A stretch of 64,000 bases of DNA from Mesorhizobium koreense (GTDB taxonomy: Bacteria; Pseudomonadota; Alphaproteobacteria; Rhizobiales; Rhizobiaceae): NCBI RefSeq assembly GCF_031656215.1, contig NZ_CP134228.1:4235001-4299000 (forward strand), read 5' to 3'. The notes under the pieces are model-generated. The model did not search any database. It was given only the letters and a program-made list of their open reading frames with translations, and was not told the DNA's origin. This document shows positions 55,198 through 62,607 of the stretch, piece after piece (positions within the stretch are counted from its first letter, which is position 1; each line of letters begins with the position of its first letter). A program made the position numbers and the translations under genes.

Positions 55198-55238
55198 GGC
55201 TGGTTCCAATGGGTCTGGTGAAAAGCGAACGATGTCGA

Positions 55239-55421
55239 TCAGCGAGAAAGCCGTCTTTGAGGCGGACTGGTCCGGAAGACCTGGCGCAGCTTCTGGGTCA
55301 ATTCCAGCGTAGGCGATGGATCTGTGTCCCAGGTCGTCAGCCGGATGATCTCGATCCAGAACTTTTCGTTCTCGGTGAGCGGTCGATCGTGAGGTGATGT
55401 CGAGTTCGATATTTCGCTCAT
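55239..55421 (-). CDS. Small hypothetical protein between HTH and NYN genes
   Basis: 60 residues from the ATG at 55421 (a GTG at 55424 is also possible), with GGGAGA from the end of the preceding gene serving as ribosome-binding site. It is acidic at first, then helical (ENEKFWIEIIRLTTWD, TLELTQKLRQVF). It starts within four bases of the regulator stop, so it is probably cotranslated. Function unknown. Confidence 0.55.
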   Translation of the reverse strand: MSEISNSTSPHDRPLTENEKFWIEIIRLTTWDTDPSPTLELTQKLRQVFRTSPPQRRLSR

Positions 55422-55424
55422 CAC

Positions 55425-55838
55425 CTATCTCCCAAAGATAGCGCGCAGGGCCGCTCTTGCGCGCGAGGTCAGGCTCGGATCGGAATGATCCGACGCATCC
55501 CGGATTTCCTCCAGCCAGGAGACCTCGTTCTCGGTGACAAGCGTCCCGAATATCCGACGGACGGCGAGATCGGTCGTATCGCCGCCGAGTTGCTCGACCG
55601 CCATGATGAAGAGGCGCTTCGGATCGCACTCCAGTGCCTTGGCCAGCGCCGGCACACGGTCGAGCGGTAGCTTCGAGGTGCCAGACTTGATCATTGAAAG
55701 CACGTTGGCGTTGATGAATCCCGCCTCGGTGGCGATCTCGAGCTGGCTCTTGCGCGGCCTCAGTTCGAGGATCCGCTTTTCCAGAAACCGGGTCAGTCGT
55801 GTGTCGGCGTGTGGCCGTCCAGGCCTTTTCTTGTCCAT
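55425..55838 (-). CDS. HTH (XRE-like) regulator of the NYN unit
   Basis: 137 residues. A basic N-terminus (MDKKRPGRPHADTRLTRFLE) leads to a helix-turn-helix near residues 30-75 (KSQLEIATEAGFINANVLSM, then PLDRVPALAKALECDPKRLF), the Cro/CI-type fold. The C-terminal half is helical and may mediate dimerisation. It leads a three-gene unit with the small gene and the NYN nuclease, suggesting it controls the nuclease. A truncated copy of its gene lies at 31693-31821. Confidence 0.8.
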   Translation of the reverse strand: MDKKRPGRPHADTRLTRFLEKRILELRPRKSQLEIATEAGFINANVLSMIKSGTSKLPLDRVPALAKALECDPKRLFIMAVEQLGGDTTDLAVRRIFGTLVTENEVSWLEEIRDASDHSDPSLTSRARAALRAIFGR

Positions 55839-55940
55839 GTCGCCCGTCCTTCATGAATGCGCAGCAAATGCGCTGCTCACTTCATCTATAGCGACGCGAC
55901 AATGGGGAGCTTCGGGGAGCGTCACGGACGCATTCAGGCT

Positions 55941-57563
55941 CTATTTCGTTGCGGCAATTGGGAGATCGAATTTTACCCGACTGAGCGCTTCAGCCATCGC
56001 CTTGACCATGGTGACGGCCTGATCGCCGATGTAGATGCCGCCGACCGATTGATCCTTGTGGCCGGTAATCAGGTCCGACACGTCGCGGTTGACGCCGTAG
56101 CGCGCCAGGGCGGTTTTTAGGGTATGGCGGAAGGAGTGAAACACCTTCCGGCTGTCATGGATGCCGACTCCGGCCTTGTAGGTGCGGAGAAACCAGCGGT
56201 TGATTTTGTCTTCCGGTTCCCAATCGGGGAACAAGCGTTGGCCGCCCTTGTCACGAAGTTTCGCGACGTAATCGAGGAAGCCGAGTTCAACGAGCGCCGG
56301 GTGTATCGGCACGATGCGCTTTGACCGAACATTCTTCGATGCCAGCGACAGGTTGATGACGTTGACGCCCTGTTCCTCGTAAACGTCGGCGAGCCGGACG
56401 CGGGCGATCTCTGACGATGATCGAGCGCCAGTGTAGAGCGCCAGAAGGAGCGCCCATTGTTGCGAGCCGTATTCCGCCGGGTTCTTGAATAGGGCGCTGC
56501 CGAAGATCGCTTTCAGGTCGTCCTGGGTGAACGGGACGCGCGACGGCTCCTTGTAACCCTTGCCTTCGTCAACGCGGATGCCAGCGGCTGGATTGTCGTT
56601 CATATGTCCGTTGTTCGCCGCCCATTTGAAGATGGTCGAAAGGTGCGACAACCATTTCATGTTGATCGTTTGCGGGTCGAGCGTCGGATATGGTTCCTCG
56701 CGCTTGGCGTTAGCCTTGATGGCCCGGGGCAGGGTCAGGCCGGGGAAGCGTGCGGCATATCGGTTCGGCGTCTGGAGGAGCGCCTGCTTATATGCGAGCA
56801 CGTCAGAACGCTTGATCGACCTGGCGAGGATAGCGCCGCCCATGAACTCCTCAAACATGCGGAGGGCGACCTTGTGTTCCTGCATGGTTTTGTCGGCGAG
56901 GGTGCGATTGCCGGCCGTGCGCTCGGTGTGGAAGGCGACCAGGATCGAGGTCAGCGTTTCGCCGGTGCCACGATCTTGCGGGGCTGGGGCGGGTGCTGGC
57001 GGCTCCTCGACCGTAAGCAGAGCGCTCTTCGGTTCCGGCGGCGCTACCGTGCCCTTGTCGCGGGCTTCGATCACCGCTGAAATGTCAAGTTCCACTTGCG
57101 CCGCCAGTTTTAGCAACTCGGCCCGCGGCGTGTTGGGCAGAATACTATTCTGCCGCCACAGATCTACCAGCTCGCCTGCCCAAACCTCGGATGTTTCGCC
57201 GGTAATTTGACCCGACGCAACAAGCCTCTGATTCCTAGCCATGATCGCGGATGTTCCTCGGTTTAGTCCCACTACGGTATCCTGGCTGAGTTCGAAGCGG
57301 CTTCGATCATCCTCATTTAGTTCAGCATGATAATATTCTTTTGCCACTGCTGACGCTGTTGGTCGAATAGCCGCCAGCGCTTCGCGTGCTTCCTCGATCC
57401 TGGCGAGGAAGCCAGCAATTACGCCATGCGCATTCCGTTCGGCCGTCTTCTTATCGCCGCCGAGCGGTTCGACAAGCTCACGCTTGCCGATGATCGGCCG
57501 CAACTCTTCCGGCACTGTGACGCGCACTACATACCGGCCGCGACTGAATTGAACGTGTTTCAT
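55941..57563 (-). CDS. Tyrosine recombinase (island integrase)
   Basis: 540 residues. The N-terminus (MKHVQFSRGRYVVRVTVPEE) is a DUF6538-type arm-binding domain, followed by a core-binding domain. The catalytic box has Arg in YTGARSSSEIARV, His-x-x-Arg at 476-479 (HSFRH) and the nucleophile Tyr511 in GGIYIGD. It is encoded next to the tRNA-Ser gene it uses as target, reading away from it. Two TTTGTAGC motifs lie just upstream of its start (57578-57600), so integrase binding there may affect its own expression. Confidence 0.93.
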   Translation of the reverse strand: MKHVQFSRGRYVVRVTVPEELRPIIGKRELVEPLGGDKKTAERNAHGVIAGFLARIEEAREALAAIRPTASAVAKEYYHAELNEDDRSRFELSQDTVVGLNRGTSAIMARNQRLVASGQITGETSEVWAGELVDLWRQNSILPNTPRAELLKLAAQVELDISAVIEARDKGTVAPPEPKSALLTVEEPPAPAPAPQDRGTGETLTSILVAFHTERTAGNRTLADKTMQEHKVALRMFEEFMGGAILARSIKRSDVLAYKQALLQTPNRYAARFPGLTLPRAIKANAKREEPYPTLDPQTINMKWLSHLSTIFKWAANNGHMNDNPAAGIRVDEGKGYKEPSRVPFTQDDLKAIFGSALFKNPAEYGSQQWALLLALYTGARSSSEIARVRLADVYEEQGVNVINLSLASKNVRSKRIVPIHPALVELGFLDYVAKLRDKGGQRLFPDWEPEDKINRWFLRTYKAGVGIHDSRKVFHSFRHTLKTALARYGVNRDVSDLITGHKDQSVGGIYIGDQAVTMVKAMAEALSRVKFDLPIAATK

Positions 57564-57577
57564 GGGGTGCCCATCGC

Positions 57578-57600
57578 GCTTTTGTAGCTAACTTTGTAGC
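57578..57600. repeat. Paired TTTGTAGC motifs at the right end
   Basis: TTTTGTAGCTAA and CTTTGTAGCAGG, 12 bp apart, between the integrase start and the tRNA. They match the motif pairs at the two left att copies. Confidence 0.55.
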
Positions 57601-57667
57601 AGGCTTTGGGGCTGTATCCCTTGGAAATCAAGGGTTATCTTTGCAAATCAAGGCACTAACAGGGGGA

Positions 57668-57758
57668 TGGCGGAGAGGATGGGATTCGAACCCACGAGGC
57701 CCTTTTGGAGCCTACTCCCTTAGCAGGGGAGCGCCTTCGACCACTCGGCCACCTCTCC
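57668..57758 (-). tRNA. tRNA-Ser (GCT anticodon)
   Basis: 91-nt cloverleaf including encoded CCA. The 5' end is GGAGAGGTGGCCGAGTGG, the anticodon loop CTGCTAA (anticodon GCT) sits on a CTCCC/GGGAG stem, then a long variable arm and GGTTCGAATCC in the T arm. The last 17 bases form the att core. Confidence 0.95.
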
Positions 57759-57893
57759 GGTACGGCGCTGGATAAAGAAAAGCGGCGCGACAATCAACAG
57801 CGCCGTGGTCCGAGTCACAGTTCCAGACATGGCAGACGGTGAAGCGTCCGGGGCCGCATCCGAAATGGCACGTTCAGCCGTCCACATGTTCTT

Positions 57894-59099
57894 TCAGGAG
57901 GCCGGCCGGTTGGGGTGCCGTGCCGGCACGCGCGGTCGCGAGACCATAGGCCCGTAGAGGGCGGCGAAACCGAGGAATGCCACTGCCCACAGGCCGGCTG
58001 AAATGTCGAGCAGCACGGGATGGCCGGGGATGAACGCCGCGCAGACACGCACAAGCGCTGCCAGCAGCACGGCAACATAGATGAGGCAGGTTCCGGGACC
58101 GGCCTTGAGGTCGCGCCCGGTGTGGCCAAGCGTCGCCCGGGTCATGACGGCGAGCGTCATGGTGCCGATCGCACCGACACCGAGCGCATGGAGCCCGGCC
58201 GCGGACGGCACAAAGGCGGGCGCAAGCGCCGCCAGCCCGGCAAGGAACAGGCCGATCGGCACGCAGGCGAAGCCGACGTGGAGGATCAGCACCAACGGGT
58301 CGCGCCATGTGCGATCACCCGCCCAGCGGGCGAGCCGCGCCGCTGACAATACCGCCGCCACGATCAGCGCCACACCGGTCGCCACGCTACCGGGGAAGAA
58401 CGTCCAGGCCGCGAGCGCGAGCACCGATATCCCGATTGAAACGGCATCGAAGCGGTTGATGGGCGCCGGCAGCCGGCCAGGATTTTCCCGCACCAGCCAG
58501 TTGCGGGTGAAACTCGGCACGATACGCCCGCCGACGATCATGATGAGGGCGATTGCCGCGCCGAGGCCAAGACGCCGCGAGACGTCCGTGACGCCCTCGA
58601 AGTGCGCCTCGGCGTGGAACACCGCGTTCGCAGCGAACAGCACCGTCACCGGCAGCAACACCTTGAGGTTGCGCCAGTTGCGGCCGGCGACGATCTCGCT
58701 CGCGGCCGAGGCGGCCACCGCGAGAAGGAAGGCGCAGTCCACTACACCCGCCGCCAGCCAGCCGATGCCGGCGGAGAAGAAGACTGCGAAGCGCCCCGCC
58801 AGCCACAGGAGCGTCAGGGCAAGAAGCGGCAGGCCCTGCACCGGCAAGCGGCCGGTCCAGTTCGGGATCGCGGTCAGCAGGAAGCCGGTGACGACCGCCG
58901 CGAGATAGCCGAACAGCATTTCGTGCACGTGCCAGTCTACCGGCGCAAACGTGCTCCAAGTATCGACATCGCCATAGAACAGGGGCAGCCAGAACAGGAT
59001 GGCCAGCCCGGCGTAAAGCGCGCCGGCGAGAAAAAAGGGCCGGAAACCATAGGAAAGAATAGCCGGGTAACGGCCCGGCTTCACGCGTGGAATGGCCAT
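57894..59099 (-). CDS. nnrS: NnrS family haem/copper membrane protein
   Basis: 401 residues with about twelve hydrophobic segments. The conserved start (ILSYGFRPFFLAGALYAGLA) and the His-rich DWHVHEMLFGYLAAVVTGFL followed by PNWTGR are NnrS hallmarks. NnrS proteins protect against nitric oxide, mainly by relieving its effect on iron metabolism. The gene lies 43 bp after the truncated haemoglobin gene on the same strand, probably one transcript controlled from the palindrome at 59712-59734. Confidence 0.92.
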   Translation of the reverse strand: MAIPRVKPGRYPAILSYGFRPFFLAGALYAGLAILFWLPLFYGDVDTWSTFAPVDWHVHEMLFGYLAAVVTGFLLTAIPNWTGRLPVQGLPLLALTLLWLAGRFAVFFSAGIGWLAAGVVDCAFLLAVAASAASEIVAGRNWRNLKVLLPVTVLFAANAVFHAEAHFEGVTDVSRRLGLGAAIALIMIVGGRIVPSFTRNWLVRENPGRLPAPINRFDAVSIGISVLALAAWTFFPGSVATGVALIVAAVLSAARLARWAGDRTWRDPLVLILHVGFACVPIGLFLAGLAALAPAFVPSAAGLHALGVGAIGTMTLAVMTRATLGHTGRDLKAGPGTCLIYVAVLLAALVRVCAAFIPGHPVLLDISAGLWAVAFLGFAALYGPMVSRPRVPARHPNRPAS

Positions 59100-59142
59100 C
59101 CGGGTTCCCGTCTACCCTGGGCAAGGGCGCAGCCGTTCCGGT

Positions 59143-59625
59143 TCACAGCGAATCCTCGAGGATCGGACAGATGCCGAGCGTGCTTTCGCCGTGATGGAAG
59201 GCGCGCGCCAGCCTGAAGGAATGGGCGATGCGGATCGCCCGGTCTATGAAGATTTCCGCCACCGGCTCCGGGCAGACGACATGGACTGTGGCGCGGAACA
59301 GTGTCAGCCAGCGGCGGAAATGCTCCTCGCCGATGTCGGGGATGATGAGATGCGGCTGGAGCGGCTGTCCGGTGTAGCGCGCGGTGCGCAGGAAGCCGGA
59401 AGACCAGAAGTCGCACATCTTCTGCAGATGGGTCGGCCAATCGTCGATCACGCCGTTGAAGATGGGCCCGAGCAGATCGTCCGTGCGGATCTTGTCGTAG
59501 AAGCCGTGCACGACGTCGTGGATCATCTGCTCGTCGAGCATCTCGGGCAGCGGAATACCATCGATGAGGATCGTCTTGCGGTTGGCCGGATCGTATCTGC
59601 GGCTCGGGTCGTCATTTTCGTTCAT
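59143..59625 (-). CDS. Group III truncated haemoglobin
   Basis: 160 residues. The ATG at 59625 is preferred over 59640 because AAGGA precedes it. The sequence IHDVVHGFYDKIRTDDLLGP followed by WPTHLQKMCDFWSSGFL and HLIIPDIGEEHFRRWLTLF fits the trHbIII family, with the proximal His in the HFRRW region. Such globins handle nitric oxide or reactive nitrogen species. It is cotranscribed with nnrS. Confidence 0.88.
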   Translation of the reverse strand: MNENDDPSRRYDPANRKTILIDGIPLPEMLDEQMIHDVVHGFYDKIRTDDLLGPIFNGVIDDWPTHLQKMCDFWSSGFLRTARYTGQPLQPHLIIPDIGEEHFRRWLTLFRATVHVVCPEPVAEIFIDRAIRIAHSFRLARAFHHGESTLGICPILEDSL

Positions 59626-59711
59626 TCTGTCCTTCGCCATCCCGTGCAGGTTCTTCCATGGCGGTCCGGCATGGACGCCCTATCTGGTCTCTTGCGTAAA
59701 TGCCCGGCTAA

Positions 59712-59734
59712 AACATATATTGTCAATCTATGTT
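59712..59734. promoter_or_regulatory. NsrR-type operator palindrome
   Basis: AACATATATT and AATCTATGTT flank a GTC centre: 10-3-10 with one mismatch. It lies between the divergent haemoglobin and DUF6522 genes. Its layout matches the site at 61188-61210. Confidence 0.7.
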
Positions 59735-59767
59735 ATTGACGGGAGGGCGCGAGACAGGGTCGCATCG

Positions 59768-60058
59768 ATGTCCGATAACGCCGCATCAAAGGTAAAGCTG
59801 GAGCACGACCGCGAGGGCGATTTCATCCTCGATCCGGAGCTTCTGGCGGAGCGTTTCGCTCTTGGTCCCGAACGCTTCCGCCATTTCGTCCAGTCCGGTC
59901 ATGTCAGAAGTTCGGTCGAGCAGGGAATGGGCGAGGATGAAGGCCGACAGCGCCTGACCGTCCGCTGCGGCAACCGCGCCTGGACGGCGGTGGTGGATGC
60001 CAACGGCAACGTGATCAGCGAAAACCTCACCGTGCTGCGTCACGCGCCGGTCCGGTAA
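59768..60058 (+). CDS. DUF6522 family protein
   Basis: 96 residues from the ATG at 59768. It opens MSDNAASKVKLEHDREGDFI and has a small alpha/beta outline ending VVDANGNVISENLTVLRH. DUF6522 genes recur beside nnrS and haemoglobin genes in alphaproteobacteria, matching the context here. Function is unknown. The NsrR-type palindrome lies 34 bp upstream. Confidence 0.75.
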   Translation: MSDNAASKVKLEHDREGDFILDPELLAERFALGPERFRHFVQSGHVRSSVEQGMGEDEGRQRLTVRCGNRAWTAVVDANGNVISENLTVLRHAPVR

Positions 60059-60103
60059 GAGCAGGCGCCCACCTTGCCAGCCAAGGGACCAATCGCAGAT
60101 CCA

Positions 60104-60634
60104 TCATTCTTCCCCGATGCGCGGCCCTTCCCGCACTGTATCCCACCAGCGGTCGAGCGCCACGCGGTCAGGCGCCATCCAAGTGGCGTCGGGGGCGAAG
60201 GCCCGAAAAACCTCGGCATGTTTTTCGGACAGGGCGAGAAGCGATGGCTTTCCAGCGGCGACGGCGGCTTCGAGTGCCCGCCACAACCCCTGATGCGCCG
60301 CCTCCAGCTTGCCGAACTTGTTGAAAACGACGAGATCGCTTGCCGCGATCTGGGGCAGCACCGCGGCGCACGCCGCCTCCACGCCTTTTGCGTCGATATG
60401 GCATGCGCTGTCCCCGGCTGGAACGTCGCGGTAGATGGTGAAGCGTTCGCCGCTCTCGATATCGCGCAGATAGCCGGCGCCGCAGGAACGGTCCGGCAGG
60501 CCGTGTTCTTCTGAAAGCACGCCCGCGACCTTTGCACCTTCCGCCCGCCAGCCGGCGACCGCCGCGGCGATTACAGCCTGGGCGGCCGTGCAATGGGCTC
60601 CCGATACCACACCGAGCCTGCCTGTCGCCGTCAT
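60104..60634 (-). CDS. DUF2478 domain protein
   Basis: 176 residues. LGVVSGAHCTAAQAVIAAAV and GWRAEGAKVAGVLSEEHG resemble the nucleotide-binding start of the DUF2478 family, often found near molybdenum or nitrate-reduction genes. The CGAGYLRDIESG and VVFNKFGKLEA segments fit. Precise activity is unknown. It lies 19 bp after the regulator gene on the same strand. Confidence 0.8.
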   Translation of the reverse strand: MTATGRLGVVSGAHCTAAQAVIAAAVAGWRAEGAKVAGVLSEEHGLPDRSCGAGYLRDIESGERFTIYRDVPAGDSACHIDAKGVEAACAAVLPQIAASDLVVFNKFGKLEAAHQGLWRALEAAVAAGKPSLLALSEKHAEVFRAFAPDATWMAPDRVALDRWWDTVREGPRIGEE

Positions 60635-60653
60635 GTCGTTTGCCCTTCCAAAC

Positions 60654-61082
60654 CTATGCCGCTGGCTTTATGCCGAAATCCGCGGGCGCAAGCAGCAGAT
60701 CGGCAAGCGTGTAGCGGTCGAGCGTATCCGAGAAGGCGGTGAGCGCCTCATGCAAGAGGCCGCGCAGGCGGCAGCATGGCGTGATCAGGCAGGTATTGTT
60801 GCCGCGGAAGCATTCGACCAGACCGAAGTCAGGCTCCGTCACTCTCAGCACGTCGCCGAGCCGTATCTGTTCGGGGCGTTTAGCGAGCTGAAGGCCGCCG
60901 GAGCGGCCGCGTACCGCATTCAGGAACCCGGCGCGGGTCAACTGGTTGGCGACCTTCATCAGATGGGCGCGCGAAATGCCGTAAAGCTCGGCAGTCTCCT
61001 CGATGGTGATCAGCCGCTCGTTCCGGGCGGCCGCATACATCAGGAGGCGCAGCGAATAGTCGGAGAAATCTGTCAGTCGCAT
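60654..61082 (-). CDS. nsrR: Rrf2-family regulator, NsrR type
   Basis: 142 residues from the ATG at 61082, which has AAGGA six bases before it; a longer frame to 61202 would run over the operator. The winged helix has MRLTDFSDYSLRLLMYAAAR and the DNA-reading helix ISRAHLMKVANQLTRAGFL. Three cysteines (91, 98, 103) form the Fe-S cluster ligand set expected of NsrR. NsrR loses repression when nitric oxide destroys its cluster. The palindromes at 59712 and 61188 are its likely sites, including autoregulation. Confidence 0.88.
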   Translation of the reverse strand: MRLTDFSDYSLRLLMYAAARNERLITIEETAELYGISRAHLMKVANQLTRAGFLNAVRGRSGGLQLAKRPEQIRLGDVLRVTEPDFGLVECFRGNNTCLITPCCRLRGLLHEALTAFSDTLDRYTLADLLLAPADFGIKPAA

Positions 61083-61187
61083 CCGCAATCCTTGCCACCG
61101 GCTCGGCGGCTCATGCACCAAAGATGCCCCTGTGGTATATGTTTTGCAAGCGCGTCTCGGCGGGGTACGCATGGTCGCACCTTTAAA

Positions 61188-61210
61188 AAGATGAATTGAC
61201 AATACATCTT
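61188..61210. promoter_or_regulatory. NsrR-type operator palindrome
   Basis: AAGATGAATT and AATACATCTT flank a GAC centre (10-3-10, one mismatch). It lies 106 bp upstream of nsrR and 116 bp before the small membrane gene at 61326. AAGATG with the matching CATCTT is close to the classic NsrR half-site. Confidence 0.78.
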
Positions 61211-61325
61211 AATGGTTCGACTATCGTCGACGGGGTGCTTGGTCCGCTGTGGCAGCGGTCAATTTATTGTCAAACCGTCTCGGGCAACCGCGGCGGGCCA
61301 GCGCCCACGGAACCGGAGAACGATC

Positions 61326-61475
61326 ATGGACGATCGCAGCCAGAAGAGCGGAAACGAAACGGGGCCTGTATATATCCAGTCAGGGACGGACCAGGACAGC
61401 ACGCTGCTTCCGATGCTGATAGCCGGGCTGGTGATGATCGTCATCGGCATGATCGTCGTCATGTGGCTCACCTGA
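61326..61475 (+). CDS. 49-residue single-pass membrane protein
   Basis: GGAGAACG lies six to ten bases before the ATG. A polar N-terminus (MDDRSQKSGNETGPVYIQSG) is followed by one strong membrane helix (LLPMLIAGLVMIVIGMIVVMW). Facing the NsrR-type operator, it probably belongs to the same response. It may be a small accessory subunit of a respiratory or NO-handling complex, but no partner is identified here. Confidence 0.7.
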   Translation: MDDRSQKSGNETGPVYIQSGTDQDSTLLPMLIAGLVMIVIGMIVVMWLT

Positions 61476-61575
61476 TTCGACGCCGAGGCGCTTTACGCGG
61501 AGCCTCGTGCGGTTAAGCAGGAGTAGCGGCATGAGCCTGTGGCGAGGCCGCGCCATGGCAGGAGATTCCATTCAG

Positions 61576-61911
61576 ATGAGCGACACACTCTACCCGAAAG
61601 CCACCAGAGAGATCGCGGCGAAGCGCCGTGAACTTGCCCCGGAGGCCGAGGCGGCGTTCCAGGCATTCAGCAAGGCGGTTTTCGCCGAGGGAGCGCTGTC
61701 GGCGAAGACCAAGCAGTTGATCGCGGTGGCGGTCGCCCATGTCACCCAGTGCCCCTACTGCATCAAGGGGCACACCAAAGCGGCAACACGCGCGGGCGCA
61801 ACGCCGCAGGAACTGATGGAAGCCGTCTGGGTGGCTTCCGAAATGCGCGCCGGCGGCGCCTACGCCCATTCGGCGCTGATGCTCGACACGCTCGAACCCA
61901 GTTCGGAATAA
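61576..61911 (+). CDS. Carboxymuconolactone decarboxylase/AhpD-like protein
   Basis: 111 residues from the ATG at 61576. The upstream ATG at 61531 has an excellent AGGAG site and would add 15 residues, so either start is possible. The AhpD core motif CPYCIKGH has the redox Cys pair, preceded by KQLIAVAVAHVTQ. Such proteins act as small alkylhydroperoxidase-type disulphide reductants. It follows the small membrane gene by 100 bp in the same direction. Confidence 0.88.
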   Translation: MSDTLYPKATREIAAKRRELAPEAEAAFQAFSKAVFAEGALSAKTKQLIAVAVAHVTQCPYCIKGHTKAATRAGATPQELMEAVWVASEMRAGGAYAHSALMLDTLEPSSE

Positions 61912-61935
61912 GCCTGTCCGCTGTGGCGGGAGAAG

Positions 61936-62508
61936 CTACAACAGCGATGGCTGCTCGGGCGGATAGGTGATGGAGAGCCCGTCGACAGCGGCGAAGGCGG
62001 TCAGCTTGTGCGGCCGCCAATCCGTCTCCGACAATATTTCGATTACCGGCACGTCACGCACGAGAAGCGCGTCGGCGACGAGCGAGCGATGGCAGCGCCA
62101 CGGCACGGCCTCCGCGCACATGATCGCCGTGCGCTTTTCCCGGCCAAGCTTGACGAGTGTCTCCACCGCCTCGACGAAGGCCGGGGTCTGCATGTAATCG
62201 GCGTACCCGCGAAAGCTGGCGTTGCGCCAGCCGGCATTCGGCGAATCCTTGCGGGTATGACGCAAGCCACCCAGTTCCGGCATCGGCCGGTATTCGATGC
62301 CCTGTTTTGCCAATTCAGCAGGAAGCGTATCGGCATTGAACTGCGGGTTGCGGCGCGAACGCGGTATGGTTCGGATGTCGGCGAGGCGTTCGATGCCATA
62401 GGCATGCAAAAGCTCGATGAAGCGCTCCAGCGGCAACGTCGAATGACCGACGGTGAAGATCGTGCCTCGCGGCCAATCTGGCATTTCCGGCAATCGTTTT
62501 TCTTCCAT
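61936..62508 (-). CDS. DUF488 family protein
   Basis: 190 residues. GTIFTVGHSTLPLERFIELL with DIRTIPRSRRNPQFN and the later CAEAVPWRCHRSLVAD are characteristic of DUF488. The Cys/His residues may bind a metal. Function unknown. It converges with the AhpD-like gene, 24 bp apart. Confidence 0.88.
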   Translation of the reverse strand: MEEKRLPEMPDWPRGTIFTVGHSTLPLERFIELLHAYGIERLADIRTIPRSRRNPQFNADTLPAELAKQGIEYRPMPELGGLRHTRKDSPNAGWRNASFRGYADYMQTPAFVEAVETLVKLGREKRTAIMCAEAVPWRCHRSLVADALLVRDVPVIEILSETDWRPHKLTAFAAVDGLSITYPPEQPSLL

Positions 62509-62607
62509 GCCGCCTATCTAGCGCGGCGCGCGGTTCGCCGACAGTTCATGATTGCCCGTCCTCCCCTTTCCCGCTACGTATCCGCGCCTGCTAACGGAAC
62601 TTCCATC

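Larger units (their letters stand above)
27984..57684. mobile_element. Integrative island in the 3' end of tRNA-Ser(GCT)
   Basis: Bounded by 17-bp copies of the last bases of tRNA-Ser(GCT): TGGCGGAGAGGATGGGA at 27984-28000 and 57668-57684, with a third copy inside at 29052-29068. A DUF6538-type tyrosine recombinase lies next to the intact tRNA. Cargo includes an ATPase-nuclease pair, a shikimate catabolic operon, a restriction/anti-phage block and a NYN-nuclease unit. The internal copy divides it into a 1.07-kb and a 28.6-kb unit. No conjugation or replication genes were recognised, so mobility would need help. Confidence 0.88.

Noticed and set aside
54430-55854. 474-codon frame as one large protein
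   Set aside because: The first 219 codons overlap the HTH and small genes in another frame. Only the part from 55197 has the NYN domain.
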